Shown here: piece after piece, positions 53,885 to 62,046 of the stretch
How positions within the stretch are numbered: the first letter of the stretch is position 1
How the letters are laid out: the number at the start of each line of letters is the position of its first letter
Position numbers and translations under genes: made by a program
NCBI GenBank assembly: GCA_016716905.1
Contig: JADJUS010000004.1
Location: forward strand, 434,001 to 498,000
Source of the DNA: Acidobacteriota bacterium
GTDB lineage: Bacteria > Acidobacteriota > Vicinamibacteria > Vicinamibacterales > SCN-69-37
Length of the DNA: 64,000 bases
Direction of reading: 5' to 3'
The notes under the pieces: generated by a model
What the model was told of the DNA's origin: nothing
Seen by the model: the letters and a program-made list of their open reading frames with translations, nothing else
Database searches by the model: none

Positions 53885-56445
53885 CAGAAATTCAGCCAGC
53901 GGCTGAACTTCACCAGGAATGTGTTCGTCGATGGCGCTTCGAACAGGTCGCCGAAGTTGCGGCCGAACTGGAAGTCTCCGAGTGAGCCGAAGCTATCGCG
54001 GCCCTGCTGCCACACCACGAAGAGCGCCGACCCGGGACGATACTCCCAGCGCAATACATTGGTGGTGCGGAACGACCGGACGTTGAAATCCGGATTTCCC
54101 GAGTACGCAAATGGCTGGTATCGGCCCTCATACGACTTGGAGCGGCCGTTGGTGAGTTCCTTGAACCCTGAGTAATCCCCCGCCGACACAAACGGCTGCG
54201 CGTACACCTGCAGGGACAACGCGGGCGTGATGGTGTAGTTCACTCGCGCCGTGAGGCGCACCGTGGTCTGGTTCAGTTTGCCGAACACGTAGTGGGCGCC
54301 GCTCGCATCGGTCAGGTTGGTGATCCACTGCGACTGCGAGTGGTTCCGATTGAACCCAATGCCGGTGCTGACAAGCAGGGCTGACGACGGGCGAAAGGTG
54401 ATTGTGGGTGAGAGGTCGCGCTGCCACGCCCCATGGCCGTCTTTGTACCAGGAGAAGTTCATGGAACCGAAGATGGTTTTGCGGTCGTCGGTCTGGAAGA
54501 ACCCCCACTGATTCAGCGCGGCATTGGAGTAGCCGCCCGGGCCGCCGCGCGTGAGGCGATCGGCAAACCCCTGACCGTTGTAGTTGAGTCCGGTGCCGAA
54601 CGACCAGTTGTTGGTAAACATCCAGTGCGCGTTCACGTTGCCGCCCCAGAAGCGACGATCGCCGTCGAAGTTCCAGCCGTTCCACTGGTTGAAGTTGATG
54701 CTGAAATCTCGCACGTATTTGCCCGGCGTGTTTTCGCGGTACTGGAACCACGCACCCTGGCTGATTTCGTCGGCGCGCTGGTGGAAGCCGAGGTCGTTGA
54801 TATCAAAGCCCGGCGACTTGTAGTTGGCGTACACGTTGAACCGCGTATTGCGGCCGGCGATCTTGTTGAACGACAGCTGTCCCCCATGCCCGCCGAGCGA
54901 CGTTCGGGTGGGGTCGTACTCCACATGGTCGGCGTCCGGCCGTTGATAGCTGTGCACCGTGCTGAGCTGCAGGCGCGACATCGCCTCGGGAGTGCCCGAC
55001 ACGCTGCTGCCGGCAAGGTAACCGTTGATGCTGAACCGCTGGCCCAGTCGCCAATCGCCGTCGATGCCGCCCGTGACGGCCGACTCGGGCAGGAACCGCA
55101 GGTCGTCGGTGAGCTGGCGCCTGGTGGCCGTGGCCATGACGCCCAGCCGCGATCGGTTGTCGAACTCGCGGGTGGCCCGCACCACCGAATAGTTCGTCAG
55201 CGGTTCCACCGGCGTGTCGGTCACAGCGAGCGACGAGCCCGACGCGACCTGCGCCCACTCCCGTCCCGTGACGGCATTCAGCGCGCCCACCGAGAATTTT
55301 CCGACGCGTCCCGTCAGTTTCGCGGCGCCCAGAATGGTGGAGTTGGTCGGTTGATAGGCATACCCGCCGTCAGGCGCGGACACAAACCGTTGCGGCGACC
55401 GGCCCACCCGGCGCGAGTAGAACAGGCCTGTGCAGCTGCCGTCGTTGCAATCCACATCGAACCTGAAGGTGCCCGACCCTTCCACGAAAAACGGCCGCCG
55501 CTCGGCGAAGAACGTTTCGAACCCTGAGAGGTTGACCACAGCCGGGTCAGCCTCGACCTGTCCGAAGTCAGGATTCACAGTGCCCGTCAGCGTCAGGCCG
55601 GGTGCCACGGCGTATTTCATGTCGAGTCCGACGGTGGCACTGGGATCGGGTGATCGCCGCAGGGGATCACTGGCGGAGACCGGGGCCGTTGTCACCTGTG
55701 AGAGCGCGTAGGGCATGACCTCGAACTTCTTCTGGCCGCCGGTGAGGTTGAGGCCGGTCAGATCGCCGAATGACGACACATAGCCGCTCGCGTTGCGCGA
55801 GAGCAGTGGCCACGTGGATGTTTCGTTGAGCCGGGCGATGGTGCGGGCCGCCGCGAAGCCGAACACGGCGTCGGTGGCAATGTTGAAGCGCACCTGCGAG
55901 AAGGGAATTCTGAACTCCGCACGCCATCCCCCCGCATGACGGCTCACGGCCACGTCCCACACGGCATCCCACCCGCGGTCGTTGCTGGTGTCGTTGAACC
56001 AGTAGCGGTCGTATTTCACGCCGGCGGCGTTGACCCCGAACTCATAGGCTGACCGCCGGTCATAAAACGAGTCGAGATGAATAGACACCCAGTCTGACGG
56101 CGACGAGTCGTCTCGACGCGTGAGGATGCCCACGATTTGCGCCGGGTCAGAATCAATCGCGTTCACCGCTACATACAACGCGGTGGCGTCGTACGCGATT
56201 CGCACTTCCGTGTCGTGTGAAGCTGGCGCGCCTTCGCTGGGCTGCCGCTGCACAAAGCCCTTGACCATCGGCGCCTTGGCCCAGGCCTCGTCGTTCAGCT
56301 CGCCGTCAACACGCAGGGCCGTGGTCTCAGGGCCGAGCGCAAGCGCCGCGATGGCGGGTACGGCGCCATTGGCGCGCGTGGCTGAACTCCACGAGCCAAA
56401 CAGGAGGGCAGTCAGAGCAAGCGGCGTCAGTATCCGTCGAGTCAT
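53884..56445 (-). CDS. DUF5916 outer-membrane protein with CBM9-like domain
   Basis: ATG at 56445 gives 853 residues with a signal peptide (MTRRILTPLALTALLFGSW). Residues about 45-235 form a CBM9-like family domain (LRVDGELNDEAWAKAPMV, YVAVNAIDSDP, WRAEFRIPFSQVRF). After FEVMPYALSQVTTAP a long beta-barrel follows: FDFGQVEADPAVVNLSG-type NPDFGQVEADPAVVNLSGFE, FFAERRPFFVEG, and many alternating strands ending with an aromatic residue (FSRWLNF), as in outer-membrane barrels. The frame upstream of 56445 has no signal. Likely a surface glycan- or protein-handling barrel; function unknown. Confidence 0.88.
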   Translation of the reverse strand: MTRRILTPLALTALLFGSWSSATRANGAVPAIAALALGPETTALRVDGELNDEAWAKAPMVKGFVQRQPSEGAPASHDTEVRIAYDATALYVAVNAIDSDPAQIVGILTRRDDSSPSDWVSIHLDSFYDRRSAYEFGVNAAGVKYDRYWFNDTSNDRGWDAVWDVAVSRHAGGWRAEFRIPFSQVRFNIATDAVFGFAAARTIARLNETSTWPLLSRNASGYVSSFGDLTGLNLTGGQKKFEVMPYALSQVTTAPVSASDPLRRSPDPSATVGLDMKYAVAPGLTLTGTVNPDFGQVEADPAVVNLSGFETFFAERRPFFVEGSGTFRFDVDCNDGSCTGLFYSRRVGRSPQRFVSAPDGGYAYQPTNSTILGAAKLTGRVGKFSVGALNAVTGREWAQVASGSSLAVTDTPVEPLTNYSVVRATREFDNRSRLGVMATATRRQLTDDLRFLPESAVTGGIDGDWRLGQRFSINGYLAGSSVSGTPEAMSRLQLSTVHSYQRPDADHVEYDPTRTSLGGHGGQLSFNKIAGRNTRFNVYANYKSPGFDINDLGFHQRADEISQGAWFQYRENTPGKYVRDFSINFNQWNGWNFDGDRRFWGGNVNAHWMFTNNWSFGTGLNYNGQGFADRLTRGGPGGYSNAALNQWGFFQTDDRKTIFGSMNFSWYKDGHGAWQRDLSPTITFRPSSALLVSTGIGFNRNHSQSQWITNLTDASGAHYVFGKLNQTTVRLTARVNYTITPALSLQVYAQPFVSAGDYSGFKELTNGRSKSYEGRYQPFAYSGNPDFNVRSFRTTNVLRWEYRPGSALFVVWQQGRDSFGSLGDFQFGRNFGDLFEAPSTNTFLVKFSRWLNF

Positions 56446-56533
56446 GTCCGGGGTTAGACGGGGGGAGTGCGCCAGAAGTTGTGATCGCGCGGATGTTCGC
56501 CTGCGAACGGCCTCGTGATGTACTGTGCGCGCC

Positions 56534-59500
56534 ATGGGACGTCTCCTTTTTCGTGCCGCGTTATTTACCGCACTTGCATCGTCATCGGTCGTCGCGCAGG
56601 GACCGGTGCCCCGTGCGCAGGGATCAGTGCCGACGGTGATCGCATCCGAACCCGGAATTTCCCCGGACGGCGCCGAGATCGCATTCGCCTCAGGAGGCGA
56701 CATCTGGTCTGTGCCTTCCGCCGGAGGAGAAGCACGGCTGCTTGTGTCACACGAAGCCACCGAGCGTCGCCCGCTGTTTTCGCCCGACGGCCGCCGCCTG
56801 GCCTTCATGTCATCGCGCACGGGCGGCGGTGACATCTATGTGCTCACCCTTGATTCGGGCGCGCTGCAGCGGCTCACTTCGGATGACGGACAGGAGACGC
56901 TGGAAGCGTGGTCGCCCGACGGCCGCTGGGTCTACCTCTCTGCCACCGGCCGCGACATTGCCGGGATGAACGACGTCTATCGCGTGTCGGCCGAGGGCGG
57001 CACGCCGATGCCCGTGAGCGATGAACGCTACGTCAACGAATTTCACGTGGCGCCGTCGCCCGACGGATCGTCCCTGGTGGTCGCTGCACGCGGAATTTCA
57101 TCGTCTCAGTGGTGGCGGCGCGGCAGCAGTCACATTGATCAGTCTGAGTTGTGGTGGATGTCTGCACTTGACGGCACTCCCGTCTATCGCCAGTTGACGA
57201 CGCGCGATGCGCGGCAGGTGTGGCCGATGATGACCGCAGACGCACGATCGCTGTATTACGTGTCAGACCGCGGGGGCGCCGAAAACATCTGGATGCGCGC
57301 GATGCCGGGCTCGCCGGGCACGGCGGGGCTCGACGCCGGGCGGAAGGTGACGACGTTTACGGACGGGCGCGTGTTGTTCCCATCGCTGTCGGCGAACGGA
57401 AGAGTGATGGTGTTCGAGCGGGAGTTCGGTGTGTGGACGTTTGACCCGACGACGCGGGTCGCGCGCCAGGTGCCGATTCGTTTGAAGGGCGCGTCTGCCG
57501 TGCCGGTCTCAGAGCGCCAGCGCGTCACCAACGGATTTTCGGATCTGGCATTGTCTCCCGACGGCCGGAAGGTGGCCTTCGTAGCTCGAGGCATCCTCTT
57601 TGCGGCGTCGGCGAAGGATGCCGGCGACGCCACGCGAGTGACCACGTTGCCGGGGATTGTGTCGCAACCCGTGTGGGCGCCCGACAGCCGGCGGCTGGCC
57701 TATGTCGCGGCGCGCGACGGTGCGCAGCGCCTCTACCTGTACGACTTCGTGTCGAATCAGGAGACCACGCTCACACGAGGAGCCGGCGTGGACATCTCGC
57801 CGGTGTTCTCCCCCGATGGCACCCAGATGGCGTTTCTGCGCGACCGTCGCGAGTTGCGCGTACTGACGCTCGCGACCTCTGCCGAACGGGTGCTCGCTTC
57901 GGGTGCATTTGCGGATGCGATTGATACCCCGATACCCGCGTGGTCGCCCGATGGCAAGTGGGTCGCGTTGTTTGCCATCGGATCCAAGTCATTTACAAAC
58001 GTCAGCCTGGTGCCGGTCGGCGCACCCGGTGGACCGCCGCGCCCGATCAGTTTTCTCTCGAATGTCTACGCCAACTCGCTGGCCTGGTCGCCCGATGGGC
58101 GCACGATGTTCTTTGACACCCGGCAACGCACCGAGCAGGGCCAGCTGGCGCGCGTGGATCTCACACGGCGAACACCGAGATTCCGCGAGGACCTGTTCCG
58201 CGATCTCTTTTTGACGCCCGCGCGGCCTTCGGTTCCCGTCCCGCCGCCTTCCGCCTCTGCTCCTGTCGGAGCGACGACGGACAAGCCGCCCGCACCGCCG
58301 GCCCAACCCGAGCCTGTGTTCGAGGGTGTGCGTGGTCGCCTGTCGCTGCTGCCGCTTGGTCTGGACGTCCAGAGCGTTACCGTCAGCCCCGACGGAAAGC
58401 TCGCGCTCGTGGCGGCTGCGGCGGCCGGACAGACGAATCTCTACACGTATTCGCTGGACGAACTTGGCGAGCGGCCGGTCGCGCGACAACTGACGACCAC
58501 CGCCGGTGCGAAATCAGATGCGCAGTTCAGCCCTGACAGCCGCGAGGTGTATTACCTCGACGCGGGGCGCATCCAGATTGCCACCGTTGAGCGGCGTGAG
58601 GCGCGCCCGCTGGCCGTCACCGCAGAGTTCACCACCGACTTCGCCACCGACAAGTTTGAGGTGTTTCGCGAGGCGTGGACACTCTTGCGCGACAACTTCT
58701 TTGATCCGGCGTTCAACGGTGTGAACTGGGAAGGGTCACGCGAGCGGTACGGGCCCCTGGTGGCTGCGTCCGCCACGCCTGATGAAATGCGGCGCGTCAT
58801 GAGCCTGATGATTGGCGAATTGAATGCGTCGCATCTCGGTCTTTCGGGGCCAGGGGGTGGGGCACCTGTCGTCGGGCAGTTGGGATTGCGATTCGATCGG
58901 AAGACCTTCGAAACCAGCGGTCAATTGCGGATCACCGAGGTGGTGATGCTGGGGCCGGCCGACGTGTCGGGCCAGGTCAAGGTGGGCGACTACCTCCGTT
59001 CGGTCGGGGGGCGTCCCGTCGTCGCGGGGTTCAACCTCGACGAGGCGCTGGCACATACCGTGGACCGGCGTGTGGCGATCACGGTGTCGTCCACGCCCAG
59101 CGACACCCCTCGCGAGGTGGCGCTCAAGCCGATCGATCAAGGGACAGAGAAGTCACTGCTGTACCGGCAGTGGGTCGAACGCAATCGCGAGTACGTGCTC
59201 AAGACGAGCGGCGGAAGGCTCGGGTACGTGCACATGGTCAACATGAGCGCGGCAGCGCTCGACCAACTGCACATCGATCTGGACGTGGAGAATCACGAAC
59301 GCGATGGCGTGGTGATCGATCTGCGGAACAACAACGGCGGATTCGTGAACGCCTATGCGCTTGATGTGTTCGCGCGCCAGCCGTACCTGAAGATGTCGCT
59401 CCGGGGCCTGCCTGAATCGCCCGCGCGAACGGTGCTGGGCCAGCGCGCCCTCGAACTGGCCACGGTACTGGTGGTCAACCAGCATTCGCTGTCGGATGCC

Positions 59501-59785
59501 GAGGACTTCACCGAAGGCTACCGCACGTTGAAGCTGGGACCGATCGTGGGTGAGCCGACGGCCGGCTGGATCATCTATACGTGGAACCAGCGGCTCGTGG
59601 ACGGGTCAACACTGCGGCTGCCGCGTATGCGCATTCGCGCGGCCGACGGCTCCGACATGGAAATGCACCCGCGTGGCGTTGACGTTGACGCGACCAGGCC
59701 GCTTGGCGAGGGCGCTACCGGACGGGACAGCCAACTCGATCGCGCGATTCGCACGCTTCTGACCAGATTGGGATTCGCGGAGTAA
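56534..59785 (+). CDS. Tricorn-like protease (PD40 propeller, PDZ, S41)
   Basis: ATG at 56534 (a GTG at 56525 is possible) gives 1083 residues with a signal peptide (MGRLLFRAALFTALASSSVVAQ). Two beta-propeller blocks of WD40-like/PD40 repeats fill about 40-700, with recurring FSPDGRRLAFMS, WSPDGRWVYLSA, FSPDGTQMAFLRD and WSPDGKWVALF. A Tricorn C1 segment, a PDZ domain (about 800-870: KVGDYLRSVGGRPV) and an S41 core follow: VVIDLRNNNGGFVN and the Ser region VNQHSLSDAEDF with GEPTAGWIIYTW. Archaeal Tricorn is cytosolic, whereas the signal peptide here implies a periplasmic protease for oligopeptides. It diverges from the DUF5916 gene. Confidence 0.92.
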   Translation: MGRLLFRAALFTALASSSVVAQGPVPRAQGSVPTVIASEPGISPDGAEIAFASGGDIWSVPSAGGEARLLVSHEATERRPLFSPDGRRLAFMSSRTGGGDIYVLTLDSGALQRLTSDDGQETLEAWSPDGRWVYLSATGRDIAGMNDVYRVSAEGGTPMPVSDERYVNEFHVAPSPDGSSLVVAARGISSSQWWRRGSSHIDQSELWWMSALDGTPVYRQLTTRDARQVWPMMTADARSLYYVSDRGGAENIWMRAMPGSPGTAGLDAGRKVTTFTDGRVLFPSLSANGRVMVFEREFGVWTFDPTTRVARQVPIRLKGASAVPVSERQRVTNGFSDLALSPDGRKVAFVARGILFAASAKDAGDATRVTTLPGIVSQPVWAPDSRRLAYVAARDGAQRLYLYDFVSNQETTLTRGAGVDISPVFSPDGTQMAFLRDRRELRVLTLATSAERVLASGAFADAIDTPIPAWSPDGKWVALFAIGSKSFTNVSLVPVGAPGGPPRPISFLSNVYANSLAWSPDGRTMFFDTRQRTEQGQLARVDLTRRTPRFREDLFRDLFLTPARPSVPVPPPSASAPVGATTDKPPAPPAQPEPVFEGVRGRLSLLPLGLDVQSVTVSPDGKLALVAAAAAGQTNLYTYSLDELGERPVARQLTTTAGAKSDAQFSPDSREVYYLDAGRIQIATVERREARPLAVTAEFTTDFATDKFEVFREAWTLLRDNFFDPAFNGVNWEGSRERYGPLVAASATPDEMRRVMSLMIGELNASHLGLSGPGGGAPVVGQLGLRFDRKTFETSGQLRITEVVMLGPADVSGQVKVGDYLRSVGGRPVVAGFNLDEALAHTVDRRVAITVSSTPSDTPREVALKPIDQGTEKSLLYRQWVERNREYVLKTSGGRLGYVHMVNMSAAALDQLHIDLDVENHERDGVVIDLRNNNGGFVNAYALDVFARQPYLKMSLRGLPESPARTVLGQRALELATVLVVNQHSLSDAEDFTEGYRTLKLGPIVGEPTAGWIIYTWNQRLVDGSTLRLPRMRIRAADGSDMEMHPRGVDVDATRPLGEGATGRDSQLDRAIRTLLTRLGFAE

Positions 59786-59810
59786 GACCATGGACGCGAT
59801 TCTTGTCATT

Positions 59811-60021
59811 CGTAATGGCGAAATGTCACAAATGTCCGAAATGGCGAACTGCGGACAGATCAATGCAGGGGAATGTTCGAATGTCCAGGGCGCGCAATGA
59901 ACGAATGACCCTGGAGCAGCAGATTCAACCATTGACCACCAAGGACATTCGAACATTCTTCCCTGCAATGGTTTGTCCGGCATTTCGCCATTTCGGACAT
60001 TTGTGACATTTCGCCATTACG
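59811..60021. repeat. 211-bp near-perfect inverted repeat between convergent genes
   Basis: Left arm 59811-59886 and right arm 59943-60021 are complementary over about 76 bp with a few mismatches and short indels around 59850-59870; the loop is 56 nt. The outer 37 bp (starting CGTAATGGCGAAATGTCAC) pair perfectly. Arms are themselves made of short repeated words (AATGGCGAA, AATGTCC, AATGTTCGAATGTCC). It is unrelated in sequence to the dispersed palindromes. It occupies the gap between the Tricorn-like gene and the convergent WYL regulator. Confidence 0.9.
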
Positions 60022-60041
60022 CCCGGCGCCCTAGCGGCGCG

Positions 60042-61022
60042 TTAGCGGTAATGTTGCGCCGCGCGAGTGAGTTCATCGCGAAGCGAATGAGCGAGCGTCG
60101 TCGGCGCAATGACCCGCACGTCCGCGCCGAACCCAAGAAGCCAGGACCGCAGTGCCCAGTCGTTTGAGACGTCCAGCGTCATCCGCACCCGGCCATCCTC
60201 GAGGACGCTGACCTGCTGGGACTCGTGCCACGTCCGGCCCTGCACATAGGGTGCGGCGCGTGCGGCGAACTCGACTTCGATGCGCTCAGGTTCTGCCGAG
60301 AAGACTCCAAGCGATGCCCCGAAGATGTCGTTCGGCAACTCGCGCGTCTTCCGGAACGTGGTTTCCTGCACTGAGAGCCGTTCGATTCGCTCCACGGCAA
60401 ACGTCCGGAACTCCGAATATTGCGGCACCCACGCCACCAGGTAGACGCCACCCTGCGCGAGCGCCAGCCGGTACGGCTGCACGCTGTACGCCTTCGCGCG
60501 CCGACTCGCCGCGGAGAAATACTGCATTTCGATGATGCGGCGATCACGCACGGCTTCGAAGAGCCGGCGGGTGACGTCCACCAGCTCTCGCCGCGCCCCT
60601 CCGGCGCCAGGAACGGCCTTTGTGGAGACCACCTGCGGAAGCGTTGCAAGAAACTCACGCATGCGCGGATTCAGCGCGCCTTCAATTTTTGCCAGGGCCG
60701 CGCGCAGCTCGTCGGCCAGCGGCCACGCCGACAGCGCTTCAACAATCGAGCGGCTCAGATACAGCGCAGCCACGTCCTGCACACTCAGACCGGCTTCGAC
60801 CGAACGAAACGGCTGCGCGTCCAGCTTCCAGCGTTTGGTGTCGTGCTCTTCACCCTCGTCATAAATCGCAAACCCGGCTTCCTGCAACGCCTGCAGGTCG
60901 CGTCGAATCGTTCGCGTGGTGACGCCCGCCTGTTCTGCCAGATCGTGAATGGTCACACCGGTGCGTGACGACTCGACGGCGCGCAGAATCTGCCACTGAC
61001 GAATGACTTCAGCGTTGCGCAC
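60042..61022 (-). CDS. WYL-domain transcriptional regulator (YafY/DeoR type)
   Basis: A 326-residue regulator with GTG start. N-terminal HTH (QWQILRAVESSRTGVTIHDLAEQAGVTTRTIRRDLQAL), a WYL ligand domain with YFSAASRRAKAYSVQPYRLALAQGGVYLVAW in the middle, and a C-terminal WCX-like domain (VEFAARAAPYV, LGFGADVRVIAP). WYL proteins sense nucleic acid or nucleotide ligands and often control DNA repair or defence genes. It follows the TMEM175-type gene after 3 bp on the same strand. Confidence 0.9.
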   Translation of the reverse strand: MRNAEVIRQWQILRAVESSRTGVTIHDLAEQAGVTTRTIRRDLQALQEAGFAIYDEGEEHDTKRWKLDAQPFRSVEAGLSVQDVAALYLSRSIVEALSAWPLADELRAALAKIEGALNPRMREFLATLPQVVSTKAVPGAGGARRELVDVTRRLFEAVRDRRIIEMQYFSAASRRAKAYSVQPYRLALAQGGVYLVAWVPQYSEFRTFAVERIERLSVQETTFRKTRELPNDIFGASLGVFSAEPERIEVEFAARAAPYVQGRTWHESQQVSVLEDGRVRMTLDVSNDWALRSWLLGFGADVRVIAPTTLAHSLRDELTRAAQHYR

Positions 61023-61025
61023 CGG

Positions 61026-61742
61026 CTAGTCCTTCCGGTCGTCGGCGGGCCCGGCCGCCAGTTCAGGAGCGATGCTCGCCAGGCGTTCCTGTGCGCGCCC
61101 GTTCTGATAGCCATTCCAGCCGTGCAGTGGTCCCATCAGCCCGTACACCACGCCCGCGTAAAACGTCTGGTTCGGATAGAGCCACACAAGACCCAGCGAC
61201 ACGACAGCGAGTCCCGCGCTGTACAGATGCGCGCGCATGCTGTAGCGGAGGATGACCTGCTCGAGCGACGTGAGTTCGAGCTGGACACGCCGCCGCCACG
61301 CGTGCAGGTGCAGCAGCAGGAACAGACCGAAGATCATCAACACGCCCGCGCTATAGACCGTGAGCACCAGCGGGCCGTTCAGTTCGTCCAGCGACGGCAG
61401 ACTGGCCCGGTTCATCGTGAGCGGGCCGATGAGTGTCAGCGTCAGGTACTTCAGTGGGAAGACATAAAACAGCACCACAAACAACAACATGCAGTTGAGC
61501 GCCGTCGTCCACGCATCCTGCAGACCGTACCGCCGGAAGAACACGTTGTGCTGGTACCAGATCCACGAGACCATCGCGAACGTCAGGCCAAACGGCAGGA
61601 ACCCTCCCACCAGCTGCCGGAGTTCTTCCGTGTTTCTGGGCGTGTCCAGTGAAACGACGAGCAGCGTCAGCGCAAACCCGAACACGGCATCGCTGAACGC
61701 TTCCAGTCTGGAGACGTCGCGATGGCGTACCGGTACAGGCAT
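61026..61742 (-). CDS. TMEM175-family (DUF1211) potassium channel-like protein
   Basis: A 238-residue membrane protein with the TMEM175 signature RLEAFSDAVFGFALTLLVVSL in its first helix and about six hydrophobic segments (one DUF1211 repeat). Bacterial TMEM175 proteins are potassium-permeable channels lacking the classical selectivity filter. Its stop lies 3 bp before the WYL regulator gene, implying co-transcription. Confidence 0.88.
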   Translation of the reverse strand: MPVPVRHRDVSRLEAFSDAVFGFALTLLVVSLDTPRNTEELRQLVGGFLPFGLTFAMVSWIWYQHNVFFRRYGLQDAWTTALNCMLLFVVLFYVFPLKYLTLTLIGPLTMNRASLPSLDELNGPLVLTVYSAGVLMIFGLFLLLHLHAWRRRVQLELTSLEQVILRYSMRAHLYSAGLAVVSLGLVWLYPNQTFYAGVVYGLMGPLHGWNGYQNGRAQERLASIAPELAAGPADDRKD

Positions 61743-61807
61743 TCGCGCGATTTTACGCTCATTTCACGGAGGTGTGACCCGTCCTGTCTCAGGCGCCCCG
61801 CAAACTC

Positions 61808-62035
61808 GTGCCCATGGAGGCACACATGCAGCGGTTCCACGGCACGGCGGCCAGGCAACTGGTTCTGATTGAGAACGTCCAGAGTCCAGGGTCCAGGGTC
61901 CAGAGTCCGGGGTCCAGAGTCCAGGGGCCGGCGCGGATTCGGCTGATGCAAAAGGACCTGTATGCCGAGCTGACTCGCCGGCGCCGGCGCGCGCAGATCG
62001 CCGCGCGGCACATCATCGACGCGCCGCAAGAGTAG
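61808..62035 (+). CDS. Possible small basic protein containing 7-bp repeats
   Basis: A 75-residue frame from ATG 61808 to TAG 62033-62035. Residues about 24-41 (VQSPGSR repeated) are the translation of the 7-bp array; the C-terminal part LYAELTRRRRRAQIAARHII is basic and helical. It is the only coding candidate in the 304-bp space between the TMEM175-type gene and the last permease. No family recognised and no ribosome binding site that convinces, so it may not be real. Confidence 0.3.
   Translation: MPMEAHMQRFHGTAARQLVLIENVQSPGSRVQSPGSRVQGPARIRLMQKDLYAELTRRRRRAQIAARHIIDAPQE
61877..61926. repeat. 7-bp tandem repeat array (GTCCAGR), seven units
   Basis: Seven 7-bp units GTCCAGA/GTCCAGG with one GTCCGGG, ending in GGGGCC as at 20381-20416. 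Period seven means that the array cycles through all frames. It does not follow a stop codon here. Confidence 0.8.
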
Positions 62036-62046
62036 GGCGCACAGCC

